Origin: DASUMF01 sp040510575
GTDB lineage: Bacteria > Actinomycetota > Acidimicrobiia > IMCC26256 > DASPTH01
Assembly (NCBI GenBank): GCA_040510575.1
Contig: JBEVIU010000020.1
Location: 1-18,791, forward strand
Length of the DNA: 18,791 nucleotides
Direction of reading: 5' to 3'
Below are positions 1 through 6,088 of this stretch, piece after piece. Made by a program: the position numbers and the translations under genes. The notes beneath the pieces were generated by a model that was not told where the DNA came from, ran no database searches, and saw only the letters and a list, made by a program, of their open reading frames with translations. Within the stretch, counting starts at the first letter, position 1; each line of letters opens with the position of its first letter.

Positions 1-49
1 CATCCGCGCCACCGTCGCCGCGGCCCTCGAGGACGCCGGAAGCCAGTAG
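1..49 (+). CDS. C-terminal end of an upstream gene (partial)
   Basis: The frame starting at base 2 is open to a TAG stop at 47-49 and encodes a 15-residue tail, IRATVAAALEDAGSQ. The third codon positions are almost all G or C, as in the neighbouring genes. The stop is only 13 bases before the TetR start, so the two genes may share a transcript. The fragment is too short to assign a function. Confidence 0.45.
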   Translation, partial: IRATVAAALEDAGSQ

Positions 50-62
50 CCGCGCCGGTAGA

Positions 63-662
63 ATGCGCCGAATGGCCGGTGTGCGACAGGCGAAGGCCGA
101 GGAGACCCGGGCGCGCGTCGTCGCGACCGCGCGAAAGCTCTTCGCCGAGCACGGCTACTTCTCCACCGGCACCACACAGATCGTGGAAGCCGCCGGCGTC
201 GGCACGCGCGGCGCGCTGTACCACCACTTCGAAAGCAAGGACGCGCTCTTCCTCGCGGTGTTCGAGGAGATCGAGATCGACCTCGGCGCCAAGGTCGGCG
301 TCACGATCACCGGTGACACCTGGCTCGAACGCCTCGATCAAGCGACGTCCGGGTTCCTCGACGCATCGCTGGAGCCCGAAGTCCGACGGGTGCTCCTGAT
401 CGACGGCCCAGCCGTCCTCGGGTGGGACACGTGGCGCGAGATCGAGGCCCGCCATGGTTTGGGTGCGTTCCGTTACATGCTGGACGAGGGCATGAAGGAG
501 GGCAGCATCCGCGCGGTGGACGCCGACACGATGGCGCACCTCTTGCTGTCGGTGGTCGACGAAGCCGCGTTGTTCATCGCGCACGCCGAGGATCCGGCGG
601 AGGCGCGCGTGACGGCGGGCGCCTCGGTGGCGACCCTCGTGGCCGGCCTCACCGCGCTCTGA
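63..662 (+). CDS. TetR/AcrR-family transcriptional regulator
   Basis: A 199-residue protein of typical TetR length. The N-terminal DNA-binding domain covers about residues 13-62: helix 1 around ARKLFAEHGY, then a helix-turn-helix from about TTQIVEAAGV to ALYHHFESKDALF, which is the family signature. The remaining ~135 residues are the variable ligand-binding and dimerisation domain, so the effector cannot be read. The start could be the ATG at 63 or the ATG at 72; neither has a strong ribosome site. The palindrome 14 bp after its stop and a near-copy at 2113 make the next two transcription units its likely targets (inference). TetR proteins are usually repressors released by a small ligand. 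Confidence 0.93.
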   Translation: MRRMAGVRQAKAEETRARVVATARKLFAEHGYFSTGTTQIVEAAGVGTRGALYHHFESKDALFLAVFEEIEIDLGAKVGVTITGDTWLERLDQATSGFLDASLEPEVRRVLLIDGPAVLGWDTWREIEARHGLGAFRYMLDEGMKEGSIRAVDADTMAHLLLSVVDEAALFIAHAEDPAEARVTAGASVATLVAGLTAL

Positions 663-676
663 ACGCACGCGGCGGC

Positions 677-697
677 TCAGATGCACCCTGCAGGTGA
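677..697. promoter_or_regulatory. 21-bp palindrome, candidate TetR operator (site 1)
   Basis: The left arm TCAGATGCA (677-685) and right arm TGCAGGTGA (689-697) flank a CCC centre. The outer TCA/TGA and inner TGCA/TGCA pair perfectly, giving 14 symmetric positions of 21. It lies between the tetR-like gene and the epoxide-hydrolase-like gene, just upstream of a possible -10 box TATTGT (704-709), so bound protein would cover the -35 region. Site 2 at 2113-2133 matches it at 18 of 21 bases. Assignment to the TetR protein is inference from proximity and repeat geometry. Confidence 0.55.
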
Positions 698-742
698 GTG
701 GGCTATTGTCACGCGGACACCCGCCGCACGCAGGAGGAACGC

Positions 743-1147
743 ATGGAAGCGAAGCAGGTCGTCCAGGAGTTCTGTGACTCGATGGTGAAGCGCGACGCGG
801 AGGCACTGCGCCCGTACCTCGCCGACGACGCCGTGTACCAGAACACCGGCATGCCCGCCTCGGTCGGGATCGAGGACGTCATCGCGAACCTGGCCGGCCA
901 GTTCGCGATGTTCGCCGACTCGTACGAGTACAAGACGCACAACGCGGTCGCCGAGGGCAACGTCGTGATGAACGAGCGCACCGATCACGTGCGCGGCCCC
1001 GACGGCACGGTGCACGCGCTGCCGGTGATGGGCACGTTCATCGTGCGTGACGGCAAGATCTCCCGCTGGACCGACTACTGGGACACTGGGCTCATGGGCA
1101 AGATGATGGGCGGCGAAGACACGTCCGCGCTCGTTCCCACCTACTGA
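743..1147 (+). CDS. Limonene-1,2-epoxide hydrolase-like (SnoaL fold) protein
   Basis: A 134-residue single-domain protein of the NTF2/SnoaL-like cone fold. The start is the ATG at 743, set by a strong AGGAGG site at 732-737; a GTG at 698 in frame lies inside the promoter region and is rejected. Compared from memory with Rhodococcus limonene epoxide hydrolase (catalytic set Y53, N55, R99, D101, D132), all five residues are present with the same spacing: Y32 and N34 in VYQNTGMP, R79 and D81 in NERTDHV, and D111 in WTDYWD. Hydrolysis of an epoxide to a vicinal diol in the cytoplasm is therefore more likely than a mere SnoaL-like binding role. The substrate is unknown. It is followed after 16 bp by an alpha/beta hydrolase and preceded by a candidate operator. 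Confidence 0.82.
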   Translation: MEAKQVVQEFCDSMVKRDAEALRPYLADDAVYQNTGMPASVGIEDVIANLAGQFAMFADSYEYKTHNAVAEGNVVMNERTDHVRGPDGTVHALPVMGTFIVRDGKISRWTDYWDTGLMGKMMGGEDTSALVPTY

Positions 1148-1163
1148 TCGTCGTTTCGTCACG

Positions 1164-2012
1164 GTGAGCGACACGCAACGCAGCGATGGTGATGTCGTCG
1201 TCGACGGCATCACCATCCGCTATCACGTCATCGGCGACGGCCGGCCGGTGGTGTTCGTGCACGGCGTCTACGTCGGCGGCTCCCTCTGGGACGATGTGGC
1301 CGCGCGGCTCGACGGGATGCGTTGCATCGTGCCGACGTGGCCGTTGGGCGCGCACCGGGATCCTGCGCCCGACGCCGACGTGTCGGCGCGGGCCGCGGCG
1401 CGCCGTATCCCTGGGTTCCTCCAAGCGCTCGAACTCGACGACGTGACCCTGGTCGGCAACGACACCGGTGGGGGACTGTGCCTCGCCGCGCTCGGCAGCG
1501 ACCACCCCGGTGTCGCGCGCATCGGTCGCCTCGTGCTCACCAACTGCGACAGCTACGAGCACTTCCCACCCAAGGGCTTCGACCGCATCGCCGCGATGTC
1601 GCGCCGGGTGCCACCGATGGGTGCGGCACTGCTGCGGATGTTCGCGAGCAAACCCGGCCAGCGCATGTTCCTGAAGTCGGTGTGCAAGCACCCACCGACG
1701 GGAGAGGCCGCGCGGCGTGTGTTCGAGGCCTTCCCCGACAGCAAGGGCGCCCGACGCGATGCGTTGCGGCTCACGCAGTCGCTCGAGCCGTCGGTCACCC
1801 TCGATGCGGTCGGAGCGCTCCGGGCATTCACCAAGCCCGTGCTGCTCGCGTGGGGCGACCAGGACAAGCTCTTCCCGCTCGAACATGCGCGCCGGCTCGA
1901 AGGCGACTTCCCCGATGCCCGGCTGCAGGTGATCGAGGGAGCCAGCACGTACGTGATGCTCGACTGCCCAGATGAGCTCGCGGCGGCGATGCGCAGCTTC
2001 CTCGCGATCTGA
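1164..2012 (+). CDS. Alpha/beta hydrolase with Asp nucleophile (haloalkane dehalogenase-like fold)
   Basis: A 282-residue alpha/beta-hydrolase-fold protein starting at GTG 1164, 16 bp after the preceding gene. It has an oxyanion HG at 33-34 (VVFVHGVY) and a nucleophile elbow GNDTGG at 98-103 with Asp100 in place of Ser. An Asp nucleophile is typical of haloalkane and haloacid dehalogenases and epoxide hydrolases in this fold. WGDQDKLFP (about 230-238) supplies candidate acids D232/D234. The position where the catalytic His normally sits (consensus GxGHxxxL) reads GASTYVMLDCP, so Thr262 replaces His. It may use another base, form only a stable ester intermediate, or act as a lyase or non-catalytic protein. 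Co-transcription with the epoxide-hydrolase-like gene is likely. Confidence 0.85.
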   Translation: MSDTQRSDGDVVVDGITIRYHVIGDGRPVVFVHGVYVGGSLWDDVAARLDGMRCIVPTWPLGAHRDPAPDADVSARAAARRIPGFLQALELDDVTLVGNDTGGGLCLAALGSDHPGVARIGRLVLTNCDSYEHFPPKGFDRIAAMSRRVPPMGAALLRMFASKPGQRMFLKSVCKHPPTGEAARRVFEAFPDSKGARRDALRLTQSLEPSVTLDAVGALRAFTKPVLLAWGDQDKLFPLEHARRLEGDFPDARLQVIEGASTYVMLDCPDELAAAMRSFLAI

Positions 2013-2013
2013 C

Positions 2014-2039
2014 GCGCTCGCAGCGCTCCCCCGGGAGTG
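2014..2039 (+). terminator. Possible GC-rich hairpins after the hydrolase gene
   Basis: Right after the stop codon are two overlapping, mutually exclusive stems: GCGCT/AGCGC with a 3-nt loop (2014-2026) and CGCTCC/GGAGTG (2024-2029 with 2034-2039, one G-T pair, 4-nt loop). There is no T-run, so intrinsic termination is uncertain. The position between two transcription units is suitable. Confidence 0.22.
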
Positions 2040-2092
2040 TGTCGACGACCTGACCCTCCGACTGGGCAGAGTTCCGCTCCCCCCAGGCCAGT

Positions 2093-2113
2093 TCAGATAC
2101 AGTCTGCCAGTTT
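2093..2113. promoter_or_regulatory. Degenerate third copy of the operator-like repeat
   Basis: This stretch begins TCAGATACAGTCTG and lies exactly 20 bp before the same part of site 2. The pair TTCAGATACAGTCTG (2092-2106) and TTCAGATTCAGCCTG (2112-2126) match at 13 of 15 bases. The core CAGTCTG is itself palindromic, but the right outer arm is lost. TACAGT (2098-2103) could also serve as a -10 box. Tandem spacing of two helical turns would suit cooperative dimer binding. Confidence 0.4.
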
Positions 2114-2133
2114 CAGATTCAGCCTGTAGGTGA
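2113..2133. promoter_or_regulatory. 21-bp palindrome, candidate TetR operator (site 2)
   Basis: The left arm TCAGATTCAG (2113-2122) and right arm CTGTAGGTGA (2124-2133) are symmetric at TCA/TGA, T/A and CAG/CTG. It matches site 1 (677-697) at 18 of 21 positions. It ends 26 bp before the TTG start of the substrate-binding protein, so it lies in the promoter or leader. It overlaps a GTG (2130) that would otherwise be taken as an upstream start. Confidence 0.55.
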
Positions 2134-2159
2134 ACGGCCACACAACGGAGGGGACCACC

Positions 2160-3506
2160 TTGCGCTGCTCTCGATCGCTCGCCACCACGCGGAACCGCTT
2201 GCTCACGGCACTCGCGACCGGGGCGCTCGTGCTGTCCGTCGCAGCGGCCGCACCAGCCACCGCGGCAGACTCGTCGGCGACCAAGTGTGCGGATCCTTCG
2301 GGCACGGTCAAGATCGGCGCCTCCTACTTCGGCGGTGTCGGCAAGGCCTACGCCGACATCGGCGGCGACGATTCGCTCACGCCGGCCGACCAGGCTGTCA
2401 TCGACAACTACAAGGCCGGCGTCGACGCGTTGAACGCGAGCGGTGGGCTCGCCGGCTGCGAGGTGGAGTTGGTCACGTTCAACTTCCGCGCCACGTCACC
2501 GGACTACCACCAGGAGTCCCAGAAAGAGTGCGCCGCCTTCACGCAAGACGAGAAGGTGGTGGCAGTCTTCGGTGCTGCGTACGAGACGCAGGCCGGCTTC
2601 GACTGCTACGCCAAGGCGAAGACACCGTTCTTCACGACCGGCGGCAAGTACGCACCCACCTGCGCGGATCTCAAGAAGTACGCCGGCTACATCTATCTGG
2701 CGTCGAGCGTGGCGTCGTGCCGCTTCAGCTCGTTCGTCGGGATGTGGGACAAGGCCGGACTCTTCCCGAAGGATGCGAAGGTAGGGATCCTCGCGATCGA
2801 AGACGGCTCCGGCCAGGGAACGTACGTCGCGGAGAAGGTGTACGGGCCTGCACTGAAGAAGCTCGGTATCCCGTTCCAGACCTTCTCGTATCCCGCGCCG
2901 ATCAACACGCCCGACTTCGCGAACACGAACGCGGCCATGGGGCCCGCGATCCTGAAATTCAAGAACGAGGGCGTGAACGTCGTGCTGTTCACGCCGGCCG
3001 GTCCCACCGGGCCTGCCGCGTTCATGCCTCAGGCCGCGAACCAGAGCTTCTTCCCCGCGTACGGGCTCGACACCGCCGACGGTCTCGCGATCTCCGCCGC
3101 CCTGGGCGCGAACGCAGTGAAGCAAGGAGTCGGCATCTCGTGGGCGATCGCCGACCTGCCGCTGGCCGCGCAGCAGACGCTGCCCGCGAACCCGGCGATC
3201 ACGGGCTGCGCAGCATGGTCGGCACCCAGCCAGGCGACGCTCACGGGATCGTCGCCGTACTGTGACTATCTGAACCTCTTGAAATCGGGCTTCGCGAACG
3301 CCTCGAAGGCCGACGCCGCGTCGCTCAAGAAGGGCATCGACGCCTTGGGGACCTCGTTCGACTCGTCGATCACCTACGGCGGCGCGACGAAGTTCGGCAA
3401 GAACGTGTTCGGAGGCGCGTCGATGGCGCAGATGCTCGAGTTCGATCCGACGACGAAGGCCTGGAAACTCGCGTCTGCGAAACAGGCCGCCGTCACGATT
3501 CCGTAG
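2160..3506 (+). CDS. Exported substrate-binding protein, branched-chain amino acid type (Peripla_BP_6)
   Basis: A 448-residue secreted ligand-binding protein of the type-1 periplasmic-binding fold used by branched-chain amino acid/amide ABC importers. The start chosen is TTG 2160 because GGAGGGG (2147-2153) sits 6 nt before it; GTG 2130 lies inside the palindrome. Residues 1-36 are a Sec signal peptide: Arg-rich n-region, hydrophobic LLTALATGALVLSVAAAA, cleavage near ATAA|D. There is no lipobox Cys, so it is not an obvious lipoprotein. The fold is seen in VKIGASYFGG, in the YKAGVDALNASGGLAG segment, and in VVAVFGAAYETQ. The mature protein has eight Cys, suggesting disulfides. No permease or ATPase is in the window, so it is an orphan binding protein or works with a distant transporter. 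It probably shares an operon with the esterase 26 bp downstream. Confidence 0.88.
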   Translation: MRCSRSLATTRNRLLTALATGALVLSVAAAAPATAADSSATKCADPSGTVKIGASYFGGVGKAYADIGGDDSLTPADQAVIDNYKAGVDALNASGGLAGCEVELVTFNFRATSPDYHQESQKECAAFTQDEKVVAVFGAAYETQAGFDCYAKAKTPFFTTGGKYAPTCADLKKYAGYIYLASSVASCRFSSFVGMWDKAGLFPKDAKVGILAIEDGSGQGTYVAEKVYGPALKKLGIPFQTFSYPAPINTPDFANTNAAMGPAILKFKNEGVNVVLFTPAGPTGPAAFMPQAANQSFFPAYGLDTADGLAISAALGANAVKQGVGISWAIADLPLAAQQTLPANPAITGCAAWSAPSQATLTGSSPYCDYLNLLKSGFANASKADAASLKKGIDALGTSFDSSITYGGATKFGKNVFGGASMAQMLEFDPTTKAWKLASAKQAAVTIP

Positions 3507-3532
3507 CGCTCGTACGAGACGGAGAAGCAGAA

Positions 3533-4489
3533 GTGGACGTCACAGCGACACTTGATCCGGAGATCGCGGCACTGCTCGCCGCGTCGCCCCTGGGGGCACT
3601 CGACCTCGGCTCGTTGACGCCCGAGATGCTGACAACGATGCAGGACGCGACGAGGAACATGGAGCCGCCGCAGCTCCCACCGACCACGACGACATCACGC
3701 ACGGTCGTGGTGGGAGAATCGGATGGCGCATTCGATCTGTCGGCGCGGGTCTACTCGCCACCCACGGTGCGTACCGACCGCGGATGCTTGTACTGGATAC
3801 ACGGTGGCGGATTCATCATGGGATCCGGGCTCACGCAGGACCCGCGTCTCGACCGATGGGTCGAAGAGCTCGACTGCGTGGCGGTCTCGATCGACTATCG
3901 CCTCGCGCCGGGTCATCCGTATCCGAAGCCGCTCGACGACTGCCACCTCGGGCTGCAATGGACCGTCTCGCACGCGGATGAGCTCGGCATCGATCCGACC
4001 CGCATCGTGCTCGCGGGCGCCAGCGCCGGCGCGGGATTGGCCGCCGCGCTGGCGTTGCTGGCCCGTGACCGAGGTGAGATCGCGGTGGCTCACCAGCTCC
4101 TCGTGTACCCGATGCTGGACGACCGCATGATCACTCCGTCGAGCCAGATCGAGGGCGCGCCGATCTGGAGCCGCGAGGCAAACGTGCTCGGCTGGCGTTC
4201 CTACCTCGGCCATGAGCCTGGAGTGAACGGCGTCGATGCGTACGCGGCACCGGCCCGTGCGACGGATCTCGCGAACCTGCCGCCGACCTGGATCGGCGTC
4301 GGGACGCTCGACATCTTCCGCGACGAAGACATCGACTACGCGTCGCGCCTTCTCGCGTCGGGAGTGCCCACGGAGTTGCACGTCTATGCCGGCGCACCAC
4401 ACGGCTTCGAGATGCTGGCCGCGTCGTCCGGCGTCGCTCGGCGCTTCCAGCTCGACATGGATGACGCGCTCCGTCGCGCCTTCGGATGA
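3533..4489 (+). CDS. Alpha/beta hydrolase-3 (HSL-family) carboxylesterase
   Basis: A 318-residue esterase of the hormone-sensitive-lipase family (bacterial family IV). It starts at GTG 3533 with GGAGAAG about 6 nt upstream. The oxyanion motif HGGG lies at 90-93 (YWIHGGGFIMGS), the family marker SIDYRLAP at 119-126, nucleophile Ser164 in GASAG (162-166), acid Asp260 in GVGTLDIFRDED, and His290 in GAPHGFEM. All catalytic residues are present, so it should be an active cytoplasmic carboxylester hydrolase of short or medium acyl esters. No signal peptide is visible. Its stop overlaps the start of the broken dehydrogenase gene by 4 bp (ATGA), so an intact alcohol dehydrogenase probably once followed, an ester-to-alcohol-to-aldehyde logic. 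Confidence 0.92.
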   Translation: MDVTATLDPEIAALLAASPLGALDLGSLTPEMLTTMQDATRNMEPPQLPPTTTTSRTVVVGESDGAFDLSARVYSPPTVRTDRGCLYWIHGGGFIMGSGLTQDPRLDRWVEELDCVAVSIDYRLAPGHPYPKPLDDCHLGLQWTVSHADELGIDPTRIVLAGASAGAGLAAALALLARDRGEIAVAHQLLVYPMLDDRMITPSSQIEGAPIWSREANVLGWRSYLGHEPGVNGVDAYAAPARATDLANLPPTWIGVGTLDIFRDEDIDYASRLLASGVPTELHVYAGAPHGFEMLAASSGVARRFQLDMDDALRRAFG

Positions 4490-4719
4490 CCAGCCCAAGA
4501 CGCGCTGCGATCTTCACTGCGATCGACCAACCGGCATCGATCGAAGATGTCACCCCACTCGATCCTGGGCCCGGTGACGTGAGTGGGGTCGATGGCTCCA
4601 CGACCGCCGCGAAGAGACCGGACGATGACAGCACCGTCGGGTCCGTCTGGACCATGGCGTCGGCTCCGTCGAGGATGCGTCGTCGAGCGGGCACGCTCGA
4701 TGCGGAGTCCTACGTCTAG
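4486..4719 (+). pseudogene. N-terminal stub of a zinc-type (MDR) alcohol dehydrogenase
   Basis: The ATG overlaps the esterase stop (ATGA), the usual sign of translational coupling. Residues 1-32 (MTSPRRAAIF, then ASIEDVTPLDPGPGDV) read like the first beta strands of a medium-chain dehydrogenase, where a DPGPGEVLVRV-like stretch normally follows. After GDV the similarity stops: no GVCHxD zinc motif and no Rossmann fold. A further 45 low-complexity residues run to TAG at 4717-4719. Third-position G/C is lower than in neighbouring genes. About 300 residues of the family length are missing, so it is probably a deletion remnant. A small expressed 77-residue peptide cannot be excluded. Confidence 0.6.
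4552..4589. repeat. 9-bp perfect inverted repeat in the stub
   Basis: ACCCCACTC (4552-4560) pairs with GAGTGGGGT (4581-4589) across a 20-nt loop. It sits exactly where the similarity to alcohol dehydrogenases ends. It could be a transcription stop between the converging esterase and VOC genes, or the scar of the event that cut the gene. There is no T-run. Confidence 0.35.
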
Positions 4720-4737
4720 TCGGATACAGCTTGCATG

Positions 4738-5199
4738 TCAACGCTGGCGGGCACGCGCGCCACGCATCGACAGGCGATCGTCTCCGCGGTCCGTGAACTC
4801 CACCTCGAGGACCGAGCCCTCCGACGGCACGAACAGCTCGATCTCGACGCCGTCCGGATCGTGCAGCGTGATCGATGCCCCGATGGAAGGCTGGTGCTCG
4901 ATCTGGGTGTCGATCCCTCTCGACGCGAGCGTCCGCTGCCACTCTTCGAGCGCGGCGACCGATGGCACGAGCATCGCGATGTGATCGAGTCGTTGGCGCG
5001 GCGACGACGACGGTTCGGTCGCCTGCTCGCACGGACGAAACAGGAGTGCGAACCCGGACGACGGATGCACGAAGCAGCTGAAGCCGTCGCCGGCGCGCCG
5101 CTCGAAGCCGAGGACGTCCTGGTACCAGCGGGCCGCACGCTTCCAGTCCTCGACGCGCAGCACCATGTGGGCAATGCCTGTGATCTCCGCCACGATCAC
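4738..5199 (-). CDS. VOC-family (glyoxalase/bleomycin-resistance-like) protein, single domain
   Basis: A 153-residue vicinal-oxygen-chelate protein with two beta-alpha-beta-beta-beta modules. Candidate metal ligands are His11 (GIAHMVLRV), His73 (LDHIAMLV) and Glu121 (DPDGVEIELF, the family C-terminal signature). The fourth ligand, expected near ALLFRP (51-56), is not a Glu, so metal binding may be incomplete. Members are glyoxalases, dioxygenases, epimerases or binding proteins; the activity here is unknown. The GTG start at 5199 overlaps the TGA of the upstream alpha/beta hydrolase (GTGA), so it is translated by coupling as the last gene of a minus-strand operon. Confidence 0.87.
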   Translation of the reverse strand: MIVAEITGIAHMVLRVEDWKRAARWYQDVLGFERRAGDGFSCFVHPSSGFALLFRPCEQATEPSSSPRQRLDHIAMLVPSVAALEEWQRTLASRGIDTQIEHQPSIGASITLHDPDGVEIELFVPSEGSVLEVEFTDRGDDRLSMRGARARQR

Positions 5200-5945
5200 G
5201 AGGCTACGTCGCTCCCGAGCCGGATGCCGCGGCGAACGAGGCCGGCGAACGCATCCGGGTGGTTGCGGTGCGCGTTGTGGTCGGCGCCCGGGACGACGAC
5301 GATCTCGGCGCCGGGGAGGACGCTTCGGAGGTAGTCGGGCACGGCGGGGAAGGGGTATCGGTCGCCGCAGCCGTACACGAGAGGAACGCGCAGTCTCGCG
5401 ACGTCGAACGGTGGCTCGCCGCGGCGCACCGATCGCTCTTCGGCCACGAACGCCCGGGCCTGCCGTTCGAGCGCGAAGCGCTCGTCGTTGCTCATGCGCT
5501 CGTAGCGCTCGCCGTACATGAGGCGCGCACCTTCACGTGCGGGATCCTCGCCCCACAGCAGCTCCCGGAGGAACCGGTCGTCCCACGTCGGCAACCACGC
5601 CATTCCTGTCTCGTACAGCACGAGCGCGTCGACCAGATCTGGCGCCCGCAGTGCTGCGCCGAGCGCGGTGACGCCACCGAAGGAGTGACCGACCACGATC
5701 GCGCGACGGCCGTCGAGCACCGCGAGGAGATCGTCGGCGTGCTCGGCGACGCCGGCCGGGGTGCCGCGGGCATCCACGGCCGCGCCGTATCCCCGACGGT
5801 CGTACCAGACGGCGCGGCATTCGCCGTCGAGCGCGCGCGCGACGCGGCGGAACGACCGGCCCCGGTCGAGCACGCCGTGCACGAAGACGACGAGTGGGTC
5901 GCCCTCACCCTGTTCGACCACTGCGAGTTCGGTCCGCACGCTCAT
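5196..5945 (-). CDS. Alpha/beta hydrolase with intact Ser-Asp-His triad
   Basis: A 249-residue alpha/beta-hydrolase. The oxyanion HG is in VVFVHGVLDRG (about 23-24), nucleophile Ser88 in VGHSFGG, acid Asp195 in YGCGDRYPF, and His223 in VPGADHNAHRNHPDAF. This is a complete triad, so it is likely an active esterase, lactonase or C-C hydrolase. The ATG at 5945 is preferred over upstream starts because it overlaps the TGA of a small ORF (ATGA), and the upstream extension would be Arg-rich and unlike the family. Its own stop overlaps the start of the next VOC gene. The cap region contains MYGERYERMSNDERFALERQ, mostly charged helix. Confidence 0.9.
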   Translation of the reverse strand: MSVRTELAVVEQGEGDPLVVFVHGVLDRGRSFRRVARALDGECRAVWYDRRGYGAAVDARGTPAGVAEHADDLLAVLDGRRAIVVGHSFGGVTALGAALRAPDLVDALVLYETGMAWLPTWDDRFLRELLWGEDPAREGARLMYGERYERMSNDERFALERQARAFVAEERSVRRGEPPFDVARLRVPLVYGCGDRYPFPAVPDYLRSVLPGAEIVVVPGADHNAHRNHPDAFAGLVRRGIRLGSDVAS

Positions 5946-6079
5946 CGCGAAGCAGTCTCGCGCCGGCTCAGAAGGTCGGGGGTCTCGTCGTTGATCGACT
6001 CGTCCAGGCGCTCGTGCACGCCGATGGCGCGGTCGCCACGGCCGGCGACGAACCACATGCCGTACACGAAGAGCGCCAA
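5942..6079 (-). CDS. Hidden small ORF, coupled upstream of the hydrolase
   Basis: Directly after the stop of the two-domain VOC gene (TAG 6091-6089), the same frame stays open and ends with TGA at 5944-5942, overlapping the hydrolase ATG (ATGA). Possible starts are TTG 6079 (45 residues) or ATG 6058 (38 residues, beginning MWFVAGRGDRAIGVHE). About 36 of 41 inspected codons end in G or C, as in real genes here. The sequence has a short hydrophobic N-terminus (LALFVYGMWFV) and a charged tail (HERLDESINDE). No family is recognised. It could be a small protein, a leader that couples translation, or a C-terminal extension reached by readthrough. Confidence 0.45.
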   Translation of the reverse strand: MALFVYGMWFVAGRGDRAIGVHERLDESINDETPDLLSRRETASR

Positions 6080-6088
6080 CGCCGCCCG

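Noticed and set aside
698..742. GTG start at 698 extending the epoxide-hydrolase-like gene by 15 residues
   Set aside because: It lies directly after the palindrome and overlaps the likely -10 box; the ATG at 743 has a perfect AGGAGG site and starts at the conserved helix.
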